A stretch of DNA of 64,000 bases from Malania oleifera (lineage: Eukaryota; Streptophyta; Magnoliopsida; Santalales; Ximeniaceae), in NCBI RefSeq assembly GCF_029873635.1, contig NC_080423.1, positions 102,486,991 through 102,550,990 of the forward strand, in the 5' to 3' direction. The notes under the pieces are model-generated. The model did not search any database. It saw only the letters and a program-made list of their open reading frames with translations, and was not told the DNA's origin. Both the position numbers and the translations under genes were made by a program. Positions 18,263 through 27,725 of the stretch are shown one piece after another (positions within the stretch are counted from its first letter, which is position 1; each line of letters begins with the position of its first letter).

Positions 18263-19246
18263 TGGAAATGCTAAGCTTGGCAACATTTCTTTATCAATCA
18301 TGATTGCTATCAATGTTCAACTTCTTGTCAACTACTTTGTTAGTACTATGATCAAACTTGTTTGTTACTGACGGGTTGATTTTTCTTATTGTTTGTGTTT
18401 TCAACTTAGTATATCACTAAAATGGCTTTAAGAAACATTGTGGATTTGAGTTTTCAACAATCCCTTCATCCCCCCAAGTTCAAGATGCATGTCTAATCTT
18501 GGTAAGTATAATAGTATTAGATATCTTAAAACTAATAAATACGTATGTGAAGAAAATCTAACTCATTGGTTCTAATAATGAGCGTCTTGGCCTAGTTAGT
18601 TATTTCAATTGCCGACCAAAATTGGCCTACAATAGGTTTGTGCAACGGCGGCTCAGGTGGATGGCATTTTAGGTAGTCAAAGGCCTAGAGCTACAAAAAC
18701 CCCTCTTGGCTCGTCTAAATGGAAAAATAGAAGATCCATTTGACTTGACTTTATTTGTCAACTTAACGCAATTTAGTCCTCTAATCATCACCATCACCAT
18801 CATTATGTTTTAAATTTATTTTTTACAAATTAAAAAATGTCAAACAAAACCCCAAAAAATTATTTATTATCATTACTAGTATTAGAATTATTGCTACTAC
18901 TAATCATCATAATAATTATTACTATTAGGATTAGTATCATTCTTAGTGAATCTTATTACATATTTTATTTAGGCCATTGATGCTTCCAAAGAATTATAAA
19001 AATGATCGAGCATTTGAAAATATGACTTCTTGAAATGTGAAATTTTCTTTTATATTTGTCTTATTATATTTTGATTCATTCATTTCATGTGTTTTATGTT
19101 AAAAATTAGTACAAATTTAGAAAATTGTAAAGCTTTGCAAAATTTTTTTTAAAAAAAAAAGTTATGCTTTTTTTTAAAATAATTGGAAAATAGGTTGTAT
19201 TTAGGGTTCTAACTATTTATATTTTTAACTTGTTAGTTGTTTTGTC
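18263..19246. other. 3' flank of subtilase copy B
   Basis: Non-coding AT-rich sequence collinear with 541-1640 and with 48151-49044. No gene, RNA gene or intact repeat is seen. Copy C is interrupted at the point equivalent to 18982-18986 by a 6.6-kb element, which makes this copy the empty site. Confidence 0.7.
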
Positions 19247-20100
19247 TTTTTTTCTTATAGGAAAAGAAAACTTCATTCATAGGAAGACAATTTACGTAAG
19301 AAAGAATGAGACGTCTCCCCAAAAAGGACCTAGAATTATTCAATAAAACCACTTAAAAGAATATCAAAAAATTAATAAATCAACATTGCAAAATTTTCCT
19401 CCAATTTCTATGTAACTTATGAAGAATAATTCCTCTCAAAAAACCCAAACTAGCACCCACTGAGGCCAAATACTAATTTTTTCCCTAAACCTGCACCTCA
19501 TTTAATTTTTTCCATTGAATATCCTTGTGTTACGCATCAACCATAACACCCATAAAACTATGAATATTCCACACTTCCATAGCATTGCCTTGTCCTTACT
19601 CCTACCAAAGCCTTTGAAAGAAATAGCTAACAATTCACCAACCAAAGAGGGAAAAACCCAGGCATCTCCTAAAATAACAAAAAGCATATTCCAAATCCTC
19701 CAAGAATATTCATAACATAAAAAAATAGGAAAAGTCGTCTCTGAATTTTTGTAATAGAACACATAACATCAAAAGAGAGAGCCTTCAAAGGCCACCTAAT
19801 TTGCAACAAGTTATCAGTATTAATTTTATTTAGCACAACAAACCAAATGAAAGCTTTAATTTTGGAGGAGCCTTAGCCTTCCAAATGACATGTTATGAGT
19901 GGGAAAGAAAATTTCGAGTCAAGAATTTGAAAAAAAAAAATCCCATCCATATTAGAAGCTTTCTTAAATGAATAATACCTAGAAAGTTCGTAATTCGAAT
20001 TCTTGATTATAACTATCTGTGTACCATAAGAATCATTAGTGAATGTCCTAAATTCTTTACACACTTCAATTATTATTTTTCTTCTTGTTTGCCTTACTTC
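19247..20100 (-). mobile_element. LINE ORF2 C-terminal fragment, copy B
   Basis: Minus-strand end of a plant LINE ORF2 (zinc-finger-like reverse-transcriptase C-terminus). It shows 'KIKAFIWLVVLNKINTDNLLQI'-type sequence, then 'YSWRIWNMLFVILGDAWVFP', 'LLAISFKGFGRSKDKAMLWK' and 'VLWLMRNTRIF' (19502-19762), separated by frameshifts. A 3' untranslated region follows toward 19247. It is 5'-truncated and dead. The same piece occurs after copies A and C, so the insertion predates the duplications. Confidence 0.72.
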
Positions 20101-20812
20101 TCACTTGATAGATCGTTGAGGCAGCACTTGACTGGCCCTTAACATAATCTAGGGGACAAATATGGTTCAAAAAGTTTTCTTAGATGAATGGAAATGCCTT
20201 AACTCAAATGATAACCGAGAGAGTGTGATAAGCTAATGGGACAATAAATGTTCAATGGAGTTTCTACTAATTGGTTATTTATCTAGGTTTGGTTAATAGA
20301 TCACTATCAATTGCTTCATCTCTTTCATCTCTAAGCTAACATAACCTAGGTACAGGAAAATCTATAGTTTCAATATGCACAAAAAAAATAAGGCTTGGGA
20401 ATATGGTTATATGAGAGGAATGTATTAGCACTTCTTACATGCCAGTTTTTACAAACGATATAATTACCTTTGAATTCAATTATTCAAGACTTAAGGTTCT
20501 TATAGTTTCTTAGATTTCTAGCTCTTAAATATTAACTAGTCTCACAAATGCGGAAGTTATTCTCACCTCAGGAGGTTTAGAAGGATGCAATCACCCCCTT
20601 ATGAATTATATTGTTAGATTAAGTACCAAAATGTTTAACGCAATCATCAAGAAAGTTGAAATTATTGAAGTAGATAAATCACCCCTTTAATTCTTAGAGG
20701 AGACAACATTTTCCCATTTTATATTATCCATCATGGAGTAGCACACACAAACACAAAAAGATAAAGGCAGTGAAAAAACAACCAAAAGCCATGCAGACGT
20801 GTCACGCAATCC
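20101..20812. other. Distal 3' flank shared by copies A, B and C
   Basis: Non-coding sequence collinear with 2521-3344 and, in part, with 56880-57500. Similarity to the region before copy D stops near 20812, where the nested transposon block begins. Confidence 0.6.
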
Positions 20813-20935
20813 AAACCCTAACCTAAGCCCAATCCAACCTAACCCAGGTTACTTAACCTAACCAAGCCCTAAACCCTGAACCTAACCTAGGTTAACCTAA
20901 ACCCAACCCTAGTCCAACTCAAACCCTCGTCCCTA
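20805..20935. repeat. Degenerate CCTAA-rich tract
   Basis: About 130 bp of irregular CCTAA, CCCTAA and CCAACC words. It resembles plant telomere repeat (CCCTAAA) only loosely: spacing is uneven and exact heptamers are rare. It sits at the left edge of the insertion block between copies B and C. Confidence 0.6.
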
Positions 20936-21279
20936 TTTGAATCGTAAGAAAATGATAGAAAACACCAAGAAAGTAAAAGAAAGTTAAAAAAAAAAATCAA
21001 TAATGAAAAGGGGAGACTAGATACGGAGATTGAGAAAGAACCAAGAGAGACAAAGAGAATGAAATAAAGAGATCTGGCCTTACCAAGAGACAACGAGAAT
21101 GAAAGAGAGAGATTGGGGCTTATCATTGTGAGATCCAAGCTTGGATCTAAAATAAAATCAGATAGCTTAAAGCTCTCTTCTCTCGTTTTTGAATTGGGAC
21201 CTGCACAAAAAACAAAAAACAAAAAAAAAAAAAAAAAAAAAAAAAAAACAAATCAAGGAGATGAGGGAGAGATAGAAAC
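20936..21279. other. Unassigned purine-rich sequence, left of the solo LTR
   Basis: Rich in GAGA on the + strand (CTCTCT on the minus strand) with a long A run at 21221-21248. It continues at 23985-24165 on the other side of the solo LTR 21280-23979, since the 5-bp duplication GAAAC links both sides. It looks like the untranslated leader of an LTR element, but I find no termini. Confidence 0.4.
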
Positions 21280-21701
21280 TGTCACGACCTACTCATTTTC
21301 CACATATATATATTTTTTAAATAATAAAATCATCATCAAATCATAAAATCAATACCACACATCTCACATTCCAACTTAGCAGGTCACCATCTACCTGGAC
21401 CCATGGGTACCAGGGATATAACAAAACATACAGTAGAAGCCTACGCAGCAGAAAGTATATAATCATATACATCTCATCATAATATGCAATACAACATACC
21501 AGAGTACTACAATCACTATCTCTCAATATATACATTCCAAAAATGGAATTTAGGGATAATTCCCACAAAACCTAACTGTCCCTACCAAAAACTTACCCTT
21601 CCAAAAAGGGCTGATACACTGCTCTAGATCAGCGGGGCTTTTCCCGCTCTCCTATCTGAGGCTCCTGACAAGTTTATGAAATTTAGGGGTAAGACACCTC
21701 T

Positions 21702-21721
21702 CAGTAAGGGAAATAAACTAA
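21702..21721 (+). repeat. Inverted-repeat arm, left, element 1
   Basis: CAGTAAGGGAAATAAACTAA. Its near-exact reverse complement lies at 23068-23087. The arm is preceded by GGGGTAAGACACCTCT, which is conserved in elements 2 and 3. Confidence 0.85.
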
Positions 21722-21753
21722 TACTAGTGTCCGGCAACATGAGTAATCCGTGT

Positions 21754-21755
<2 letters not shown>

Positions 21756-21798
<43 letters not shown>
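21756..21798. repeat. (AT)n microsatellite
   Basis: Uninterrupted AT run inside solo LTR-like element 1. Confidence 0.9.
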
Positions 21799-21800
<2 letters not shown>

Positions 21801-22339
21801 TATATAACATATTCAATACTATTTATCAAATCGGGAAAAACATATGTATATCAAAACATGACAAAACATACTGCATTTCATAAACATATCTCATCTCATA
21901 TCATAATAATAACATAAAACATCCCTGGTAGGTTAGTTGGCTGTTGTCATGTATTACCCCACATGATTGGATTGTGTGGCCCGAAGGCGGGACCTGACAA
22001 TGGTTGGCCGACCACTGCCAAGTCGATAGTCTAGTCTGTAGGTCCGATGGGTCTACCCAAACTAGTCCGTACACCAGGGGCGATAACAGCACACTTCTTG
22101 AAAATAACCACATCGACCATCCAGTCTCACACCACTCCGTACAGCGGCATTAACACAGATATCATGATCACGAGGACCATGGACACATAGCAAGGGTACC
22201 GTGCAAATGCTAGCCTAAACCAAGCCAACCAGGTTCTGATATCATATACATATACTAAAATCGTGATACATGAATATTTCATATCATTAATTTTCACATT
22301 AATCATATCATTTTGCATATATACGTAGATCATGAAAAT

Positions 22340-22860
22340 CATCAGCCCATACGCTGGTATTACACATTTTATCATAGCTCGACCCGTACGCCGTCAAATC
22401 ACAGTCATATAGCACAGCCCGTACGCCGGCCAAACACTGTACAGTCCGTACGCTGGCAAATCACATCATATAGCACGACCCATACGCCGGCAACCATAGC
22501 ACAACCCGTAGGCTGGCAAATCACATCACATAACACGACCCGTACGCCGGCAAACCATAGCGCAGGCCGTACGCTGGCAAATCACATCACATAGTACGGC
22601 CCGTACGCCGGCAAACCATAGCACAACCCGTACATTGGCAAATCACATCACATAGCACGGCCCGTATGCCGGCAAACCATAACATAGCTCGTACGTTGGC
22701 AAATCATATCACATAGCACGGCCCGTACGCTGGCAAACCATAGCACAGCCCGTACGCTGGCAAATCACATCACATAGCACGACCCGTATGCCGGCAAACC
22801 ATAGCACAGCCCGTACGCTGGCAAATCATATAAAAATCTCAGCCCATACGCCGGTTTTCC
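22340..22860. repeat. Dimeric tandem repeat (about 60 bp, two half-units of about 30 bp)
   Basis: About 17 half-units carrying CCCGTACGCYGGC alternate between two types: one followed by AAATCACATCACATAG, the other by AAACCATAGCACAG. This gives a higher-order period of 60-61 bp, for example cores near 22562, 22622, 22683, 22744 and 22804. It is confined to the interval between the two inverted-repeat arms of element 1. No cas genes occur and spacing varies, so it is not a CRISPR array. Confidence 0.88.
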
Positions 22861-23067
22861 ATCATAAAAATTCATATCATCCACATTCCCAGAAAAACAG
22901 TATTTCACAACATTTTTACTCATGCCACACAATAGATTTTCACATATTAAATCATACGATCATTTTCATAGTATTTTGCAAATATAGAACATATATATAA
23001 ACATATACATTTTTCGTAAATCAAATGCTAAGTATATATATAAGCATTTTCTTAAAACAGAACTAGC

Positions 23068-23087
23068 TTAGTTTATCCCCTTACCTG
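23068..23087 (-). repeat. Inverted-repeat arm, right, element 1
   Basis: On the minus strand this reads CAGGTAAGGGGATAAACTAA, matching the left arm at 21702-21721 apart from one inserted base and one substitution. CAG|GTAAGG also fits a 5' splice donor in the sense of the minus-strand promoter. Confidence 0.82.
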
Positions 23088-23516
23088 ATTCTTACAAAGC
23101 CCCTAAGAAATCTTCCCCGCACCCGTAGGGTTCCCAACTCAACACCCTGAAAATGGAAATTCCCAATATTAAAGTTCAATATTTCTAAGCATATAATACT
23201 TCCCTCAACAGTCAAAAACTCAAATATTGAGTAGAAAGTTTTTACCCAAAAGTATTCAAGTCTAACACCTGAGGGATTCCCTTACCAATACCCCGAAACT
23301 GAAAACCCCGAGTATTAAACTTCAGTATTTTCATGCGCATAACATTTTTTTTAACTAGTGCAAGACCAAATATGACTTCAAAAGTCTTACCTCAACTCTG
23401 GGAAGATTTCCAATTTCATTTTCCTAACGATCCGCTCCTGCAAACTTGTAGAGAACTTCGTCGGCAGCGTCGTGGTAGCCTCAAATCTTCGATCCGGCGA
23501 TTGGCGGGGCCAAAAT

Positions 23517-23518
<2 letters not shown>

Positions 23519-23575
<57 letters not shown>
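23519..23575. repeat. (AG)n microsatellite
   Basis: Run of AG just downstream (minus-strand sense) of the TATA box of element 1. A shorter, impure GA tract occupies the same place in element 2 (about 27410-27470). Confidence 0.9.
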
Positions 23576-23579
<4 letters not shown>

Positions 23580-23618
23580 CTTAGCTTTCTTTAAGAAGCT
23601 TAAAAATCCGGATTTCCA

Positions 23619-23626
23619 TATTTATA
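23619..23626 (-). promoter_or_regulatory. TATA box of solo LTR 1
   Basis: TATAAATA on the minus strand, about 350 bp from the right end of the element. It lies in the same sequence context as the TATAAATA of element 2. Confidence 0.55.
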
Positions 23627-23639
23627 GAACAGTGAAATT

Positions 23640-23910
23640 CATCGACGAGCCCGACCTTCATCGACGAATTCTCATTAATTTCGTCGACGAAATTCAGTCT
23701 TCGTCGACGAAATGCAGTCGGTTCAAAACCCCCATCTCGGTATTTCTTTGTTGATGAAATTCAGTCTTTGTTGACGAAATTTCTTAAGCCTTTGTCGACG
23801 AATCCCCTGTATTCATCGATGAAGCCCTGCTGATCCCCTTTTTCGTTATTCTTTCCAAAGTTCAATGTCGTCGACGAACGCAAAGCGTTCGTCAACAAAG
23901 TCGACTTCTT
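23640..23910. repeat. Array of TTCGTCGACGAA-like palindromes
   Basis: About nine or ten perfect or near-perfect copies of the 12-bp palindrome TTCGTCGACGAA (core GTCGAC) at irregular spacing. They sit between the TATA box and the right end of element 1, which is the U3 position in the minus-strand sense. Confidence 0.82.
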
Positions 23911-23984
23911 CCTTCTGTTTCTGGTTTCCATTTCCCTTTCTTTATTATTTAAATTTCATTTTAAATTCGGGTCATTACAGAAAC

Positions 23985-24165
23985 AGAGAGATCAAGAGAA
24001 AGATCAAGTGAGAGATTAGAGAGAGAAATTGAGAGAAAAAGATTGGAGAGAAAAAAATTAAGAGAAAGAAATTAAGAGAGAAAAAATAGATTAGAGAGAG
24101 AATGGGCAAGGATAACCTAAAATAAGGCCCATTGGAGGTGTGGAGTCTGCCTATAGCAGCTGCCA
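23985..24165. other. Continuation of the purine-rich sequence
   Basis: GAGAGA-rich on the + strand, continuing 20936-21279 across solo LTR 1. It ends where the RNase H region of the Copia element begins. No termini are recognised. Confidence 0.4.
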
Positions 24166-26023
24166 TGGCATCCTAAGCGTTTTCGTAGTTCAGCGGGACT
24201 TGTAGTTCATCTAAGAGTTTTCGTAACCATAGTCTTTCACATAATCCTTGAGCAACTGCTCTGAATTCAGCTTCGGCACTACTACGAGCTACTACGTTCT
24301 GTTTTTTGCTTCTCCAGGTTCCCAGATTTCCCTAGACAAATGTGCAATAACCGGTGGTGGACCTTCTATCTTCCACTGATCCTGCCCAATCTGCATCTGT
24401 AAAGATCTCTACTTCCTTACTTTCACATTTCTTGAAGAAGAGTCCTTTGCCTGGGGAGCCTTTGAGATATCGAAGGATCTTGTATACAACATCTAAATGA
24501 GCTTCTTTTGGTGAATACATGTGTTGACTTACCACACTAACGACAAATGCAATATCTGGTCTGGTATGTGACAAGTAGATTAGTTTACCAACCAATCTCT
24601 GATACCTCTCCTTTTCAACAGAAATTCCATAGTCTTCAACCCTCTTTACTGCTTCGATCGGGGTTTCACTAGGTTTGCATCCTAGCATGCCAGTTTCAAT
24701 TAGGAGATCAGTGATATACTTTCGTTGAGAGACACTAATACCCTTTTTCGTTCTAGCAACTTCCATGCCCAAGAAGTACCGCTTTTGTCCCAAGTCTTTA
24801 ACTTCAAATTCAGTAGTTAGGACTTTCTTCAATCTTTCCATCTCTACTATACCATCCCCAGTTAAAATTATGTCATCAACATACACTATTAGAATGGTTC
24901 GCTTACCTTTTTCAGACAGTTGGAAGAATAAGGTGTGATCAGATTGCCCTTGTAGATATCCTTCGTTCTTTATTACTTTTGCAAATATGTCGAACCATGC
25001 CCTGGGAGATTGCTCGAGTCCATACAAGGACTTCTTGAGTTTACACACTTTGTTTTCTTCACCTTTCTTGCTAAAGCCTGGTGGTATTGTCATGTAGACT
25101 TCTTCTTCTAACTCACCATTTAGAAATGCATTCTTAATGTCAAGTTGTTGTAGTGACCAATCTAAGTTGGCTTCCAAGGATAGGAGAACCCGAACTGTAT
25201 TCAAGTTTGCCACCAGTGCAAATGTCTCTGTATAGTCAATGCCATAAGTTTGTGTGAATCCTTTTGCAATGAGTCGGGCTTTATATTGTTCAACTGTCCC
25301 ATCAGATTTATATTTCACTGTGAAAAATTCATTCACAACCAACTGGCTTTTTGCCTCTCGGCAAACTCATTCATCCCAAGTCCCAGTTTTCTCTAGAGCC
25401 CACATTTCTTCCATGACAGCCTCCCTCCATTTTGGTATTTCCAGAGCTTCCTGAATATTCTTTGGAATTTTCATCCTATCAAGGTTAGAGACAAAGGCAC
25501 GATATCCTGTAGACAAACTTTTATAAGACATATATTTAGACCAGGGATATTGGGTACATGACTTGGATTGTTTTCTGACTGCAATATGTAAATTGATGTC
25601 ACCAGGTACAGGATTATCAGAAGGAGGCTCATGAGACTCATGGTTGTTCGGAGCCATCTGTAACGTCCCTCAATTTCTAAATATAAAATGTCACATAATA
25701 GATAAAATGATCCACCCGAACCCGTGGGTAGCGGAGATATCTGTCAAACACAGCGGAAAACCTAACAGCAGTAAACATAAAATCTCAACATCCAATCATA
25801 AAAACATAATACTAGAGTTATTTACATTCCAAAATACTGTATTTATTTACAATCTTTCAAAAAGTCAAAAATGACACTAGGACCTTGCAACAAAAATCTC
25901 CTAATCATAGTTCAACGCTTACCCTTCTAGTAGGGAAGCTCCACTCACTCAACGGCGGCCTTGACCCGCCAGTTTCTCAGGGTTTCCTAAAAAATGTGTT
26001 AATGTTGGGGGTAAGACACTTCT

Positions 26024-26044
26024 CAGTAAGGGAAAATAAACTAA
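26024..26044 (+). repeat. Inverted-repeat arm, left, element 2
   Basis: CAGTAAGGGAAAATAAACTA and one further A, preceded by GGGGGTAAGACACTTCT. Reverse-complement partner at 27104-27123. Confidence 0.85.
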
Positions 26045-26549
26045 ATACAGCTGTGTGACAACATGAACATTTAATGCAATTATACATATACAGGACGTTT
26101 CGTAATTCGGGAAAACATTCATCATATCATACTGAATAATCATACATGTTCATATTTGCTAATAACCCATAACGTACATAAAACATCCATTATAACTGTA
26201 ATACTGAAAATAAACCCAGGATGAATAGCTAGCTGGTGTCATGTATTACCCTTCATGACGGATTGTGCAGCCCGAAGGCGGGACCCGACAATGGCTGGCC
26301 GACCACTGCCGAATCAAATATGTCTGTAAGTACGATGGGCCCGCCACACCCTGGTCCGGACTGCCAGGTAGACTTCCACACTCTACTGAAAGTCACATCA
26401 ACTATCCATCTCCCATCCCCTCGTGGGATGGTTAGCACTAATCTGACGTAGATATCTTATCTACACATATAAATACGGTACCGAGCCCTGAACTGAACTA
26501 AACTAACATCCTGGTTGTAATAACATATAATACATGAACATACATAACA

Positions 26550-26760
26550 TCATAACGGCCTTGTACCGAAAATATAGATACGACCTCGCGCCGAAATCAT
26601 AAATACGGCCTCGTGCCGATAGCATAAATACATGGCCTCGTGCCAAAATCGTAAATACGGCCTCGTGCCAATAATATAAATACATGGCCTCGCGCCAACA
26701 TCGTAAATACGACCTCGTGCCGATAATATAAATATGGCCTCACGCCATATACGTTTCAAG
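26550..26760. repeat. Tandem repeat of about 26-29 bp with hairpin core
   Basis: About eight units with the core CGGCCTCGTGCCG or a variant, in which CGGC and GCCG can pair around a 5-base loop, separated by AT-rich linkers such as ATAATATAAATACAT. It sits between the inverted-repeat arms of element 2, the same slot as the unrelated repeat in element 1. Confidence 0.85.
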
Positions 26761-27103
26761 TATTTACATTCTGAAAATAAGTCATTTATCATATATTCGT
26801 CAAACTCAGTATAGCATAACTCGTCTTTCAAAATACCTGAAAATATGCTTTGATCGTTAAATCCTTCATATCATGATTCACTTCACATAAAAATAATGTT
26901 CATGCCACACATATGCCGTTTAAAGTCATGCTTCATATTCTAAAATCATCATTTCTGGCATCTCATACATACATATACATTTTCATCATAATAGCAGTAT
27001 TTTCCAAACATACATTTCATATGTAATATACAAAGATAGCATAGGCTTTTTTGAAAATAAATGTGCTCATAATTAATAATAACATGTATGGAAAATAATT
27101 GTT

Positions 27104-27123
27104 TTAGTTTATTCCCTTACCTG
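27104..27123 (-). repeat. Inverted-repeat arm, right, element 2
   Basis: On the minus strand CAGGTAAGGGAATAAACTAA, matching the arm at 26024-26044. It contains a splice-donor-like CAG|GTAAGG and an AATAAA. Confidence 0.82.
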
Positions 27124-27508
27124 GCTACTGAGAAAGTCCCTAGAATATCCTAACCTAACCCCTGTATGAATTCCTGATCAATACCCTGAAACTCAAAACT
27201 CCCAGTATTAAACATCAATATTTTCATGCGTACATCAATTTCTATAACATCCATAAAGTCTAATTTGGCTTAAAAAGTCTTATCTCAACCCAGGAATGAT
27301 TTTCAACTTCGTTTTCCTAACGATCCGTTCTGGCAAACTCGTAGAGAACTTCTCCAGGAGCGTCGTGGTAGCCTCAAATCTTCGATCTGGCGTAAAACTA
27401 GCCCAAAATCGAAGAGAGAGAGTGAGAGGGCTGAAGAGAAGAGAGAGAGAGAGAGAGAGAAAGAGAGTGGAGAGGAAGCTTCAAATGAAATAAAAATCGG
27501 ATTTTTAG

Positions 27509-27516
27509 TATTTATA
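27509..27516 (-). promoter_or_regulatory. TATA box of solo LTR 2
   Basis: TATAAATA on the minus strand, about 280 bp from the right end of element 2 and in the same context as the one in element 1. Confidence 0.55.
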
Positions 27517-27524
27517 GACAGTTG

Positions 27525-27725
27525 AATTTGTCGACGAGCCCGACCTTCGTTGACGAGTTCTTCACAAATTTCGTCAACGAAATCTAGTCTTCGTTGACGA
27601 AATTCAGTCAGCTCAAAACCTCCCTCTCGGTATTTTCTCGTCGACGAGGCCTTGTGTTCGTTGACAAAATCCTTAAAGCCTTCGTCACCGAAACCCTGTG
27701 TTCGTCGACGAAGCTTGGCAGCTTC
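27525..27725. repeat. Array of TTCGTCGACGAA-like palindromes, element 2
   Basis: About eight copies, more degenerate than in element 1 (for example TTCGTTGACGA, TTCGTCAACGAA, CTCGTCGACGAG). They occupy the same position upstream of the minus-strand TATA box. Confidence 0.8.

Larger units (their letters stand above)
21280..23979 (-). mobile_element. Solo LTR-like element 1 (probably Gypsy), TSD GAAAC
   Basis: Starts TGTCACGACC and ends GGTCATTACA on the + strand. It is flanked by perfect 5-bp duplications GAAAC (21275-21279 and 23980-23984). There are no coding domains and no internal direct repeat of the ends, so I read it as a single LTR. A TATAAATA box on the minus strand (23619-23626) sets the likely orientation. 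In that orientation it starts TGTAATGACCCG, a start seen in plant Gypsy LTRs. It contains a palindrome array, a (GA)n run, an inverted-repeat pair and a tandem-repeat block described separately. It looks whole as a solo LTR. Confidence 0.75.

Noticed and set aside
20805-20935. Interstitial telomere array
   Set aside because: Too irregular: exact CCCTAAA heptamers are rare and spacing varies, so it is listed only as a CCTAA-rich tract.
22340-22860. Regular repeats with spacers, CRISPR-like at first sight
   Set aside because: Plant nuclear context, no cas genes, spacer-like parts are themselves repeated and alternate between two types. It is a dimeric minisatellite.
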